This document shows positions 44,010 through 53,415 of a stretch of DNA of 64,000 nucleotides, piece by piece. The stretch is taken from positions 1,749,143 to 1,813,142 of the forward strand of contig JAFDZW010000005.1 of NCBI GenBank assembly GCA_018266755.1, in the 5' to 3' direction. This DNA comes from Bacteroidota bacterium (lineage in GTDB: Bacteria; Bacteroidota; Ignavibacteria; Palsa-1295). Each line of letters opens with the position of its first letter. Position 1 is the first letter of the stretch. The position numbers and the translations under genes are program-made. The notes under the pieces were generated by a model. That model was not told where the DNA came from and ran no database searches. It saw only the letters and a program-made list of their open reading frames with translations.

Positions 44010-45092
44010 TTGGAAGAACGCGTGCAACTGCATATACGCAAATCTGGCGAAGAGCCCAAAGGCTACGCACCGCTGCATGAAGCGAAGCCGCTCGACGAAC
44101 TCGAGCAGGCGGAGCTCGGCGCGGAGTTCGTAGCCGAAGAGGACGACGAGCCGAAGAGCTGGAAAAGCTCGCGCTATGTGCCGTATATCTTGCTCGCGGC
44201 GGTACTGCTGCTGGGCGGGATCGTGTTTTTCGCGCGCGAATTCCAATCCGCCGAGGGGCTGCAGGCAATCCGTGTCGAGGGTAATCGTCAGCTCATGACG
44301 AGTGAGGTGCTGTTACTGGCTTCGATCGATAAGTCGCAAAAGTTTTATGATATCGATCTACGCACGATCGAGCAGCGTATCGCAAAGCATGGATTTGTCC
44401 GCGATGTTTCGATTCGACGCGAGACACATCCGAACACGATCGTCATTCGCGTTAACGAACGCATGCCGCTTGCGATGATTCGTTCGTCGAGCGGCGAACC
44501 CGTACTCGTCGATAACGACTACCGCTTCTTTCTACCGAAGCGACTCTCGGGATTAATGGACCCGAACAAGCTGCTCGCCGTGCCTGTGCTCGGCGGTGTC
44601 AACGAAAAAGATACTGCTGCCATCATCGAGATGTCGCACATCGTCCGTCAGATTGTTACAATGGGCGACAGCTCGCTTCGCGAGGCGCTTGGCGAACTTC
44701 GGCGCACGCCAACCGGAGCATATGTGATGTACACCTCCGTCGCATCGACGCCGATCTTTATCGGCTCGCCATCGGACGTTCGCTTCACGACAACGCTCGA
44801 ACGCGAGACCGATCCGTCCGCTCAGAAAGCCGAGAACGAACGTCTGTTCGATCATCAGTTACATTTACTCGCCACGCTCTGGAAGCAGAAGCTTCGCGCC
44901 GAGATCTGGTCGCGCAGCACGCTCTATGTCGATGCCCGCTTTAACGGACAGATCATCGTCCGCCATAAGGGCTACGGCGCATCGCTTGCCAAGAACGCGA
45001 CGCCTGCGGCCGATTCGGCGCGCACAGTGCGTCCCGACTCGGCGATACAACGATCGTTATCCACCACGTCACCAACTACTGCAGTACGATAA
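44010..45092 (+). CDS. ftsQ: FtsQ-type divisome protein
   Basis: 360 residues from TTG 44010 (GTG 44022 also possible). Acidic cytoplasmic N-terminus, membrane helix YVPYILLAAVLLLGGIVFF, POTRA domain (LQAIRVEGNRQLMTSEVLLL), then the FtsQ beta domain (VRDVSIRRETHPNTIVIRVN, VLVDNDYRFFLPK). The Ser/Thr-rich end is not conserved. Scaffold linking early and late divisome proteins. Its stop overlaps the ftsA start by one base. Confidence 0.88.
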   Translation: MEERVQLHIRKSGEEPKGYAPLHEAKPLDELEQAELGAEFVAEEDDEPKSWKSSRYVPYILLAAVLLLGGIVFFAREFQSAEGLQAIRVEGNRQLMTSEVLLLASIDKSQKFYDIDLRTIEQRIAKHGFVRDVSIRRETHPNTIVIRVNERMPLAMIRSSSGEPVLVDNDYRFFLPKRLSGLMDPNKLLAVPVLGGVNEKDTAAIIEMSHIVRQIVTMGDSSLREALGELRRTPTGAYVMYTSVASTPIFIGSPSDVRFTTTLERETDPSAQKAENERLFDHQLHLLATLWKQKLRAEIWSRSTLYVDARFNGQIIVRHKGYGASLAKNATPAADSARTVRPDSAIQRSLSTTSPTTAVR

Positions 45093-46465
45093 TGGAGTAC
45101 AACGAACACTATCCGTCACAGAAGGCGTCGCCGCTCTCGTCCGCACCGATGATCGGCGTGCCCGCAGGACTCGAACCAAGCCGCATTATTGTCGGCCTCG
45201 ATATCGGCACGACGAAAGTCTGCGCGATCGTCGCTGCGATCTCGCTGCACGAACCGCATTCCATGACGGTCCTCGGTGTGGGCTCGGTGCCTGCCGACGG
45301 CCTCTCGCGAGGCGTCGTAACGAACATCGAAAAGACCGTCAAGTCGATCGAGCGAGCCGTCGCCGAAGCCGAAGCGCAGTCCGGCGTGAAGATCCGCGAG
45401 GTGGTCGTGGGCATTGCAGGGGACCATATCCAGTCGTTCCAATCGCGCGGCGTGGTGACCATCTCGAATCAAGATCGTCAGATCCGCCCAGAGGACATTG
45501 CTCGGTTGCTCGAGGACGTTCGCCGCATTCATCTGCCGAGCGACCGCAAGATCTTGCATGTGATCCCGCAGGAGTTTATTGTGGATGGTCAAGACGGCTT
45601 TTACGAAGAGCCGGTCGGTGTCTCGGGCGTGCGGCTCGAGTCCACTGTACATGTGATCAACGGCCTGGTGACGGCCGTGCAGAATATCTATAACTGTGTC
45701 GAACGCGCCGGGCTGCGTGTCAACGACATTGTTCTCGAACCGCTCGCATCGAGCTATGCAGTGCTCGACGAGAAGGAAAAGGAAGCCGGCGTTGCGCTCG
45801 TCGATATCGGCGGTGGCACGACCGACATCGCTGTCTTCGAAGAGAAAACGATCCGTCACAGCGCTGTCGTCGGTATTGCGGGCCAGAAAGTCACCGATGA
45901 CATTCGCAAGGGCCTAAACATTCTCGGCGATCAGGCAGAACGCCTCAAGCGCGAATACGGCTGCGCCGTCGTCTCGCACATCGTACGCGACGAGATCATC
46001 CAGCTTCCGGGTATTGCCGGCCGCAAGCCGCGTCAGATCCAGCGCTCGCTGCTCGCACGTATCATCCAGCCGCGCATGGAAGAGATCCTCGAGTTCTCGT
46101 ACAATGAGATCAAGCGCTCGGGCTTTGCGCGCAACCTCGGCGCCGGTGTCGTGCTCACGGGCGGTGGCTCGATGATCAACTCAACACGCGAACTTGCCGA
46201 GGCCATCTTCGATATGGATGTCAAGATCGGTATGCCGATGAGCTTTGGCGCCGGACTCGTCAAAGAGATCGAATCGCCGGTTTATGCGACAGCCGTCGGC
46301 CTCGTGCTCTACGCGTTCCATGCAGGTGTCGCCACATCGAACATGACCTTCATCGAAGAAGAACAAACGCCCGTCGTCGAGCACAGTGAAGAATATTTCG
46401 ACGATGAACCTAAACAGAAAACCTCGGTGCTCAACCGCATGAAAGGCTGGTTCGAACACCTGTGA
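45092..46465 (+). CDS. ftsA: Cell division protein FtsA
   Basis: 457 residues. Actin-fold ATPase motifs: IVGLDIGTTKVCAIVAA, the SHS2/1C domain region (VVVGIAGDHIQSFQSRG), phosphate 2 GVALVDIGGGTTDIAVFE and adenosine motif GVVLTGGGSMINSTRELAE. The final segment SVLNRMKGWFEHL is the amphipathic membrane-targeting helix. Anchors FtsZ to the membrane. Confidence 0.97.
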   Translation: MEYNEHYPSQKASPLSSAPMIGVPAGLEPSRIIVGLDIGTTKVCAIVAAISLHEPHSMTVLGVGSVPADGLSRGVVTNIEKTVKSIERAVAEAEAQSGVKIREVVVGIAGDHIQSFQSRGVVTISNQDRQIRPEDIARLLEDVRRIHLPSDRKILHVIPQEFIVDGQDGFYEEPVGVSGVRLESTVHVINGLVTAVQNIYNCVERAGLRVNDIVLEPLASSYAVLDEKEKEAGVALVDIGGGTTDIAVFEEKTIRHSAVVGIAGQKVTDDIRKGLNILGDQAERLKREYGCAVVSHIVRDEIIQLPGIAGRKPRQIQRSLLARIIQPRMEEILEFSYNEIKRSGFARNLGAGVVLTGGGSMINSTRELAEAIFDMDVKIGMPMSFGAGLVKEIESPVYATAVGLVLYAFHAGVATSNMTFIEEEQTPVVEHSEEYFDDEPKQKTSVLNRMKGWFEHL

Positions 46466-46563
46466 TCGCGGCAATCCGAAGAGGCATCTTCGCTTTGCGG
46501 AATGACACTATCCATTTTGTGACAGAATAGCAACACAGATTATTTGATTCGGAGGATACAACA

Positions 46564-48084
46564 ATGATCGAACTCGATACCAGAGAAGAGTACGGTGCCA
46601 GGATTAAGGTCGTCGGCATCGGTGGTGGCGGCTCGAACGCCGTCAATGCCATGATCGACCGCGGACTCGTCGGCGTGGAATTCTGCGTGTTCAACACGGA
46701 CATGCAGGCATTGCAGGCATCGGCTGCCGCATTAAAATTACAAATCGGCCGCAACCTCACACGCGGCCTCGGTGCAGGTGCGAACCCTGACATCGGGCGT
46801 CGTGCCGTTGACGAAGACCGCGAAGAAATCGCCGAGATGCTGCGCGGAAGCGACATGGTGTTCGTCACCGCGGGTATGGGTGGCGGCACCGGCACCGGAG
46901 GCGCAGCTCGAGTTGCACAGATCGCCAAAGAGAACGGCGCCTTGGTCGTCGGTATCGTGACGCGTCCGTTCTTCTTCGAAGGTAAGCGCCGCCTCAATCA
47001 AGCCGAGGACGGCATTCAGGAACTTCGAAAAAATGTCGATACGCTCATCGTCATCCCGAATCAAAAGCTATTGGCACTCGTGACCGAAGGCACGTCTTTG
47101 CTCGACGGATTCGAGATTGCAAATCAAGTGCTCTATAACGCAACTCGCGGTATTAGCGAACTCATCACGCGTCACGGTCATATCAACGTCGACTTTGCCG
47201 ACGTTCGCACTGTCATGACCGACATGGGCGATGCGATCATGGGTGCGGGTGTCGCCAGCGGCGCACACCGCGCAGCCGTCGCAGCCGAAAGCGCAATCAG
47301 TTCGCCGCTGCTCGAAGGTGTGTCGATCCAGGGTGCACAAGGCGTACTTGTGAATATCACCGGCGGTCGTTCGATGACACTCCTTGAGGTCAGCGAAGCG
47401 ACACAGATCATCCACGATTCCGCCGGCGACGACGCGAACATCATCTTCGGCGCTGTGCTCGACGAGACCATGGACGACGAGATCATGGTCACCGTCATCG
47501 CAACTGGTTTCAACAACAAGCCGACGTTCACCGGTCTGTCGGTAGATGAGAAGCCTGCGGTGCCGTATGCTCCCGCCGAAGAGGTCTTCGCGCAGAAGTC
47601 GAAGCCGTCGGTCGTTCGCATGACACCGCCGATGTCGATGGACGAGTACGAAGTCCGCAAGAAAATCATCGCACAACAACCACCGCAACGCGAGCGCTCA
47701 GAACCTTCGACGCACTATGAAGAGGACGTTCAGCTCCCGAAAGTGGAACGCATGAGTCGCGGGACGCTCACCGAGCGTCAGGAGGATGCAAGTGCATTCG
47801 ATCGTCTCTCTGCCGGTGCGTTTCGTGCATCGAGCATTCGACTTTCGCCGATGAACGAGACATCGCATGTCCCCAGCGGACCACGCGATCTCAAGGAATA
47901 CGATACGCCGGCTTATTTGCGCCGCGGCATCAATATTCCGTCGGTAGACGAGCAGGAAGAGATCGAAGCACTCGAACGCGAACATGCACCCGAGACCGTC
48001 ATGGCCGGTAGTGGTGGTGGCGGGGTCAATCACACCCGCGAACGTGACGATCGTCCGACGTTCCTTCGCAAGATCATGGACTAA
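46564..48084 (+). CDS. ftsZ: Tubulin-like division GTPase FtsZ
   Basis: 506 residues; strong ribosome site CGGAGGA 7-10 bases upstream of ATG 46564. GTP motif GGGTGTGG at about 106-113, T7 loop [13 protein letters not shown], a long variable linker (about residues 340-490) and the conserved C-terminal peptide [11 protein letters not shown] that binds FtsA. The linker is longer than in E. coli. The gap before it (46466-46563) contains a degraded palindrome of the CAATCCGAAG/CTTTGCGGAATGACA kind. Confidence 0.98.
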   Translation: MIELDTREEYGARIKVVGIGGGGSNAVNAMIDRGLVGVEFCVFNTDMQALQASAAALKLQIGRNLTRGLGAGANPDIGRRAVDEDREEIAEMLRGSDMVFVTAGMGGGTGTGGAARVAQIAKENGALVVGIVTRPFFFEGKRRLNQAEDGIQELRKNVDTLIVIPNQKLLALVTEGTSLLDGFEIANQVLYNATRGISELITRHGHINVDFADVRTVMTDMGDAIMGAGVASGAHRAAVAAESAISSPLLEGVSIQGAQGVLVNITGGRSMTLLEVSEATQIIHDSAGDDANIIFGAVLDETMDDEIMVTVIATGFNNKPTFTGLSVDEKPAVPYAPAEEVFAQKSKPSVVRMTPPMSMDEYEVRKKIIAQQPPQRERSEPSTHYEEDVQLPKVERMSRGTLTERQEDASAFDRLSAGAFRASSIRLSPMNETSHVPSGPRDLKEYDTPAYLRRGINIPSVDEQEEIEALEREHAPETVMAGSGGGGVNHTRERDDRPTFLRKIMD

Positions 48085-48113
48085 CGTTTCTATTTTCACG
48101 AATCGAACTGAGA

Positions 48114-48446
48114 ATGATCGCTCATTCAATGACCTCAACCACCTTCGACCTACCGGGATATACGGTAACGAAGAATCTCGGTATCGTACGCGGCATTGTC
48201 GTGCGCTCGCGCTCGGTATTCGGGAACATGGCCGCCGGTATCCAGACACTGTTCGGCGGTAACATCACGATCTACACGAATCTTTGCGAACAAGCACGCG
48301 AGGAGTCGTATGCACTGTTGCTCGAACATGCCGAGCGACTCGGTGCGAATGCGATCGTCGGATTGCGATATGACGCAACCGAAATCGCAGCCGGTATTGC
48401 AGAAGTGCTCTGCTACGGAACAGCCGTAGTGGTCGCACCGAAGTAA
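48114..48446 (+). CDS. YbjQ/UPF0145 family protein
   Basis: 110 residues (ATG 48114; ATG 48129 also fits). The family signature is clear: [20 protein letters not shown], an [20 protein letters not shown] helix, [14 protein letters not shown] and a closing YGTAVVVAP. YbjQ-type proteins form pentameric rings and have been called heavy-metal-binding; true function is not settled. Starts 29 bases after ftsZ, probably read through from it. Confidence 0.9.
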   Translation: MIAHSMTSTTFDLPGYTVTKNLGIVRGIVVRSRSVFGNMAAGIQTLFGGNITIYTNLCEQAREESYALLLEHAERLGANAIVGLRYDATEIAAGIAEVLCYGTAVVVAPK

Positions 48447-48465
48447 CCCGGGACCCAGAGTCTAT

Positions 48466-48499
48466 CCTGCGGCGATGACGCTCCTGTCAGCGCCGCAGG
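48466..48499. repeat. Hairpin-forming inverted repeat
   Basis: CCTGCGGCG at 48466-48474 and CGCCGCAGG at 48491-48499 are perfect inverses with a 16-base gap. No T-run follows, so it is more likely a repeat or an mRNA-stabilising hairpin than a terminator. Confidence 0.6.
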
Positions 48500-48568
48500 C
48501 ATAGAAGCAGAGGCTGCTCTGCCTACCGATAGTGTGCCTAACAGCCATCAACATCCATTATCGTCACA

Positions 48569-48606
48569 AGCCCCGCACTGTATCCTGCGGGGCTCTTTAT
48601 TTTAAA
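48569..48606 (+). terminator. Intrinsic terminator of the dcw/ybjQ transcript
   Basis: AGCCCCGCA at 48569-48577 pairs with TGCGGGGCT at 48586-48594; CTTTATTTT follows. Confidence 0.85.
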
Positions 48607-48610
48607 AAGA

Positions 48611-48636
48611 ACAGACGCGCAATATAGCGCGTCTGT
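48611..48636 (-). terminator. Intrinsic terminator for the minus-strand gene at 48663
   Basis: ACAGACGCGC at 48611-48620 and GCGCGTCTGT at 48627-48636 form a 10-base stem; on the minus strand TCTTTTTAAA follows. Placed back to back with the plus-strand terminator. Confidence 0.85.
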
Positions 48637-48662
48637 TTATATCCTCTCGTCTATGGTATAGA

Positions 48663-50288
48663 CTACTTAATCACAAGCACATTGAATCGTTCGCCGACGG
48701 GCATGTTTGTTTGCTGATCCTCGAGGAAGATCTCCCATCGATTATTAGTACCGTTCCAGGTCACACCGTATGCAATCCCGTCAAATGCGCCGCCGCCAAG
48801 ATTCTTTTTGAGAGCGTTACCCGATAATACATGAGTAACGATCACAATATCGGTCAGCGCCATACCGGGGTAATTCAGGAACGTGCTCCACGGTGTGTTT
48901 CCGTTGATGTTTGCTTGTGTGACCGCATGCACATACGCGGTGCGCGTCGTCCCGGTCGCTTTGATGTATCCATTATCCACTGTAAGTGCGACGGAGCCGT
49001 TTGTATTACCGGTATACGATGCCTTGACCCCTGCACCACTCGAACTTTCACCCACCACGCCAAATGCACCCGCACCGTTATTAGCGATACCGTGTACGCC
49101 TGTTCCACCTGAAAGAGACGATATACCTTGCACACCATCACCTGCGCTCGATGTGCCGGCAACACCGGTAGAAGCGTCAGTCGTCCCGAACACACCGATA
49201 CCTGCATTCGGACTCGGGCTCGGGCCTGCGTTGCCCGAAATCCCATATACTCCATACCCAGAGCTATTACCCGCTCCCGATACGCCGGTCCCTCCGGTCC
49301 CTTTCAATGCGATTGCACCGGAAGAGTTCGTGATATCGACCGATGCCGAGTTCGAGTTATCGGTAGCCACGAGTGGCAGTGTGATCTGGAAGGTCGCCGG
49401 TTTCCACGTGCTATTTGCCGCATCCCAGGCAAGCACCTGATTATTTTGCGGTACGTTCGCACTCACGTTATAATTCTGAATTTTTACGACATTCGGATTC
49501 GGGTAGAACCCATTGAGATCGCCGCCTGCCGGTCCGGTCGGAGGCAATTCTGTCGGGATGACCCCTTGTGCGAGCTTATTTGCAGTCACCGCGCCGTTCT
49601 GAATCCGGGTATTCGATACCGCACCCGGTGCGAGTTTGCCGGAGTCGATGCTGCCGGAGGTCATATTGATCGTAGCAACCGGCCCGGTTGCGTTCGTGAT
49701 CGTCAATGTGCCATCTCCGTTTTGAACTCCACCGATACCCGTACCGCCCGATCCGCCAATAGAGCTGATCGTGATCTTCTTGGTGGCTGGATCTTTGTTA
49801 ATTGTCGTCGAACCACCGCTAACGAGTGTGATATCGCCGCTCATTCCGTTAATGCTCGAAACACCTGCGCTGCCGCTTCCTCCGCCACTTCCTTTTGCTG
49901 CAGAATCGGCATAGACGGCATGGAGTGCGTACGGAACGGTCACAAGTGCCGTCCGAGGAGTGAGCTCGGGTGTGCCATCGACCGACACCCCCAGCCAATA
50001 CTGCGTGCTAAACGTAACCGATGCTGGGATCGGTGTTGTCGCGCCGATGATAATACTATATACACCGTTCTTCGTCGATGCAGACGTTGTTTCGGAGTAG
50101 AGCGCCGTTCCACCGGTCGGAGCGTTGTACATTGATACCGTGATGGTATGTTGTCCGTCAGCAACCGGCTTCCCTGTGTTATCCGCGAGAAATCCCTGAT
50201 AGCTGATTTGACGCGGTACTTGCGCATTCGCGCCGAGCGCTGCGAACAGGAATGAAAGAATGATATAATATGAGGAAATACGTCGCAT
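48663..50288 (-). CDS. Secreted tail-fibre-like repeat protein
   Basis: 541 residues. Signal peptide YYIILSFLFAALGANAQ, then an N-terminal beta domain (ISYQGFLADNTGKPVADGQH, TPRTALVTVPYALHAVYADS) that occurs in many Bacteroidota surface proteins. The middle has Gly/Ser-rich linkers and Asn/Gly beta-helix-like units (SGYGVYGISGNAG, GIGVFGTTDASTGVAG, GVQGISSLSGGTGVHG, GAFGVVGESSSGAGV), resembling phage tail fibres. The last 100 residues form a compact domain (YVHAVTQANINGNTPWSTFL) without a T9SS sorting domain. Probably a cell-surface fibre or adhesin; no specific ligand can be proposed. Confidence 0.75.
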   Translation of the reverse strand: MRRISSYYIILSFLFAALGANAQVPRQISYQGFLADNTGKPVADGQHTITVSMYNAPTGGTALYSETTSASTKNGVYSIIIGATTPIPASVTFSTQYWLGVSVDGTPELTPRTALVTVPYALHAVYADSAAKGSGGGSGSAGVSSINGMSGDITLVSGGSTTINKDPATKKITISSIGGSGGTGIGGVQNGDGTLTITNATGPVATINMTSGSIDSGKLAPGAVSNTRIQNGAVTANKLAQGVIPTELPPTGPAGGDLNGFYPNPNVVKIQNYNVSANVPQNNQVLAWDAANSTWKPATFQITLPLVATDNSNSASVDITNSSGAIALKGTGGTGVSGAGNSSGYGVYGISGNAGPSPSPNAGIGVFGTTDASTGVAGTSSAGDGVQGISSLSGGTGVHGIANNGAGAFGVVGESSSGAGVKASYTGNTNGSVALTVDNGYIKATGTTRTAYVHAVTQANINGNTPWSTFLNYPGMALTDIVIVTHVLSGNALKKNLGGGAFDGIAYGVTWNGTNNRWEIFLEDQQTNMPVGERFNVLVIK

Positions 50289-50449
50289 GGTCGTCTTTAT
50301 ATGTTCTGTATGATCAATGACTGAACGAGAATATGAACTCGCATTTGCGCGAGTTTATTCCTGCACCGCGTGGCAAACTCACGAGGGGGTGGATCGGTGC
50401 ATGTACCTGACTAACGTCTCGGAGCATACCGATGTGACACCTCAAAAAC

Positions 50450-50477
50450 AAACGAGGCGGTGTGAACCGCCTCGTTT
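50450..50477 (-). terminator. Intrinsic terminator for the lipoprotein gene at 50488
   Basis: AAACGAGGCGG (50450-50460) and CCGCCTCGTTT (50467-50477) pair fully; on the minus strand GTTTTTGAGG follows the stem. The gap to 50288 on the other side (about 160 bases) shows nothing else. Confidence 0.88.
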
Positions 50478-50487
50478 GACTTACTAT

Positions 50488-51207
50488 CTATTTGAAGTTA
50501 GGGTCATCTGGATTCATACTGACAGAGTATTTCCCCCGGAAGTCGTACCAATGGCCTTGATCGACCGGCGCACCGGGCGATTTGGCAGTTTCGTACCGAT
50601 CGATCAGTTGGAGGTTCGAGAGTTCGGTTAACTGGTTGGTGATCGTCTGTTCCAAGATGAGCCCGAACTCGCGAGCAAAGATACGAAGGATGTAGGTACT
50701 GTCACCGACGGTTGCATCGACATACTTGACTGCTACAGCATCATGATACACTTGTCTGCGACCCGGGAGATAATAATCTGCGTACCGTCCGACTACAGTT
50801 GCAGTAAGCGTCCCGGCATCGTCGGCTTTCCACGAAGAACCGACCTGAAGATTTCCTTCCAAAGCGACGATCCCCTTATCCGACCCATTCGTCGAGAGGA
50901 TACACTTCACGCCTGCTTGCGATTCGTCCACTTTATAATAGTACAGCACGGCACCGGTCGCGGAAGAATCGGGGTTAACGACGAGCTTCGCATAACCATT
51001 GTATGTCGTTCCAACAACGACCTGATACATCGATGTGTCGGACACCGAAGGCGTCTGTGCATCGTCCTGGGTATAGACATAGCGCAGACCGTTCGTCGGA
51101 GGATAAAAGTATTGGTCAGCAGGAGCGGTCGTGCCGAGGCCTGGGCCGGAAGGTGCAGAGCAACTTGCAAGCACTGCTGCCAGAGCTGCAATGGCGATCA
51201 ATTTCAT
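50488..51207 (-). CDS. Hypothetical lipoprotein
   Basis: 239 residues from ATG 51207; AGGAG lies 13 bases upstream. Lipobox LAAVLASC. The mature protein is rich in beta-strand-like alternation (LRYVYTQDDAQTPSVSDTSM, YAKLVVNPDSSATGAVLYYY, VGDSTYILRIFAREFGLILE) and ends in a polar tail. I do not recognise a family. Same strand and direction as the anti-sigma/barrel gene 79 bases upstream, so it may be in the same regulon. Confidence 0.7.
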   Translation of the reverse strand: MKLIAIAALAAVLASCSAPSGPGLGTTAPADQYFYPPTNGLRYVYTQDDAQTPSVSDTSMYQVVVGTTYNGYAKLVVNPDSSATGAVLYYYKVDESQAGVKCILSTNGSDKGIVALEGNLQVGSSWKADDAGTLTATVVGRYADYYLPGRRQVYHDAVAVKYVDATVGDSTYILRIFAREFGLILEQTITNQLTELSNLQLIDRYETAKSPGAPVDQGHWYDFRGKYSVSMNPDDPNFK

Positions 51208-51285
51208 ATTCGTACCATTTCTCCTTTCTGCCTCAGTAGCCACATACCGAGCATCGTATGGGATGCTTACTATAGCACTAAAACC

Positions 51286-52617
51286 TTAGAATTGGAAATA
51301 GATTCCAGTCGAGAGTTCGAGGTTGATCATTGCCGGATCGTCGGTCGAACCAGGTGTGTCGCTGAGTCCGGGGGTGCCGCCGCCCGGGCTGGTGAGTCGG
51401 TCGTGCTGTGCCTGTACATTACTCGTGGCACGAGTGAGTCTCAGGCCTGCAAGCGCACCGACACTTTCGGTAGCCGCATACCGGATGCCTGCTTCTGCGC
51501 TGAAGATCGGACCGAGGCTCGAGGCCGCAACCCCGCCGTTAGCAGCAATAGTGAAGTGTTCGGAGATCGGCTCACGGAACTCTGCCAACAATCCGAACCA
51601 TGCAGTATTACGATGTTCGTAATTCCAATAGATCTGATGGGTCGTCGAATTCGGTGCAATCGGTGCTTCGTACAGATTCTTCTGTGTAATATTCGCAAGC
51701 CCGATACCTGCACCTACCCAGAACGAATGCGCGATCATGAATTTCATGGTCACATCCGTATTCGTGACGATCGGGATCGAAACATTCGTTGCCCCGGAGT
51801 TCGGGAATTGCTTTCCAATCCCTTCATGGACCGAGAGTTCGAGAAAGTCAGTGAAGCGCGGCCCGCGTTTATGCGTATCGCCGTTGAGGTCGCCGATGCT
51901 CGGACGGTTTGCGGATGACGAATTCGGATCGCGGACGAACGATGCGCCCGGCACGAACGCCATTGCCGATGGGATCGAAGCGATACCCGATGCATCGGCA
52001 GCAACATCATGATCGGCAATATCGACAAATGACGCAGCGGGCATGTCGATACGGTCGCTTAGGGGCGCTTCGGGGAATTGGCGTGTCGATGCAGTTGCAT
52101 GAGCGCGTGAACTGACACGACCGATGAGTACATTGGAAGTACCTGCAACATCAGAACTGTGGCGGTTCGATGTTGTACCAACTGTGGATACAGGTTGGTT
52201 CGTGGGAATAGAATTCGGAACGACGGCAACGAGATTCGAATCGGCCGACGGACGGTTGCCGATGAAGTACCCGGTAGCAAACCCGATCACGATCGATACC
52301 AGAGCGACGGACGCGACTTTCAAAAAGATAGAACTTGCAGCAACCGTGGCTGTCGAGGTAGCCACTTCGGAAACGAACGGCGCTGTGGCGGACGGCATTG
52401 CGGCAAGCGCAGCCCACAACTTTTGTTCGGCCTCGTACGGTACCGCGATCGCGGCACGGTCGTTGGCAAACACCGCCTGCTGCTTCATGTAACTGCGAAG
52501 CAGATCGCGTCGCTCCGGCGAGACCGATAGCCGGTGCAACAACTCTGCTTCTTCCTCGCCCGGCAAACTCCCGTCGAGAAATTCCTGCAGTTTGATTGTG
52601 ATGTTATCCATTTCCAT
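51286..52617 (-). CDS. Dual-membrane-type anti-sigma factor fused to an outer-membrane beta-barrel
   Basis: About 443 residues from ATG 52617 (ATG 52611 also fits; AGGAG is about 11 bases upstream). Three parts: (1) residues 1-95, a charged cytoplasmic anti-sigma-like domain (LQEFLDGSLPGEEEAELLHR, SPERRDLLRSYMKQQ); (2) one membrane helix at about 97-120 (FLKVASVALVSIVIGFATGY); (3) a Ser/Thr/Pro-rich linker of about 130 residues, then beta-strands from about 255 to the end, with aromatic-girdle-like strands and the final TGIYFQF typical of barrels recognised by the BAM machinery. This is the layout of Bacteroides Dma (dual membrane-spanning anti-sigma) proteins. It starts 21 bases after its sigma gene. 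Family membership is inferred by architecture only. Confidence 0.75.
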   Translation of the reverse strand: MEMDNITIKLQEFLDGSLPGEEEAELLHRLSVSPERRDLLRSYMKQQAVFANDRAAIAVPYEAEQKLWAALAAMPSATAPFVSEVATSTATVAASSIFLKVASVALVSIVIGFATGYFIGNRPSADSNLVAVVPNSIPTNQPVSTVGTTSNRHSSDVAGTSNVLIGRVSSRAHATASTRQFPEAPLSDRIDMPAASFVDIADHDVAADASGIASIPSAMAFVPGASFVRDPNSSSANRPSIGDLNGDTHKRGPRFTDFLELSVHEGIGKQFPNSGATNVSIPIVTNTDVTMKFMIAHSFWVGAGIGLANITQKNLYEAPIAPNSTTHQIYWNYEHRNTAWFGLLAEFREPISEHFTIAANGGVAASSLGPIFSAEAGIRYAATESVGALAGLRLTRATSNVQAQHDRLTSPGGGTPGLSDTPGSTDDPAMINLELSTGIYFQF

Positions 52618-52637
52618 TGCTTCTTCCACTCCTATGC

Positions 52638-53231
52638 TTATATCTCATCCCGATAATATGGCTCGAGGATGCGGCGCAATTCTTCGCGCGCACGATATAT
52701 TCTGCTCTTGATCGCGGCCACACTCAACTTCATGACGTTTGCGATCTCCTGATATGAAAGCCCTTGATATTCGAACAAGACGAACGGCTCACGATTTTCT
52801 GGCGGCACCTGTTCGAGTGCCAACTGGATGCGCTCACCCCAGTTTTCGCCAAGCTCAACATGCTCAACCGTCAGGTTCGTGTGATCGTCCAACCGATCGA
52901 GCACCTTGCGGTCACGGATGCGATTGAGACACAAGTTATGTGCGATCGTAAAGATCCAGCCCGAGACGCTTTTTTCTTCCGTGAACTGGTACGAGCGCTG
53001 CCATACACGAATGAAGACCTCTTGGAACATATCTTCCGCTTCGACACTCGAGCCGAGCATTCTCAGACAATACGCAAATACGCGCTGACGATACCGCAAA
53101 TATAATTGCGTAAAGGCCTCGCGCTTGCCTTCGCGAAACTCGCGAAGCAATGCGATCTCGAAGGCTTGGTCCGCATCGTTCGAACCGCCCCGTATCCGCC
53201 GCTCCATTGTTTGGGTTGCTTCTGGCATCAT
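52638..53231 (-). CDS. ECF-type RNA polymerase sigma factor
   Basis: 197 residues (start at 53231 or 53228). Region 2: LREFREGKREAFTQLYLRYR, FAYCLRMLGSSVEAEDMFQE and VFIRVWQRSYQFTEEKSVSG. Region 4: LEQVPPENREPFVLFEYQGL, SYQEIANVMKLSVAAIKSRI and YRAREELRRIL. Typical group 4 factor of Bacteroidota type. Transcribed with the fused anti-sigma/barrel gene immediately downstream, strongly suggesting a pair. Confidence 0.95.
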   Translation of the reverse strand: MMPEATQTMERRIRGGSNDADQAFEIALLREFREGKREAFTQLYLRYRQRVFAYCLRMLGSSVEAEDMFQEVFIRVWQRSYQFTEEKSVSGWIFTIAHNLCLNRIRDRKVLDRLDDHTNLTVEHVELGENWGERIQLALEQVPPENREPFVLFEYQGLSYQEIANVMKLSVAAIKSRIYRAREELRRILEPYYRDEI

Positions 53232-53415
53232 CGTGATCGTGATGGCCGTCGTAAATCGGGGATACCCCCTTAGAGGACTAACACGGTGCCTTAGTCAAAG
53301 TTGCACGATGGATTAGGCTCTTTTGTGGATTTCTTCTCCAGGAGAACCAATATACTCAAAACAAATACACACGAATTTACACGTGATCTTGTAACATGTT
53401 ATAAATCAATGGCTT

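Noticed and set aside
49128..51918. Long plus-strand frames (49128-50135 and 50743-51918)
   Set aside because: They lie opposite secreted and anti-sigma genes that have signal peptides, terminators and ribosome sites; the products are Arg/Cys-rich without domains.
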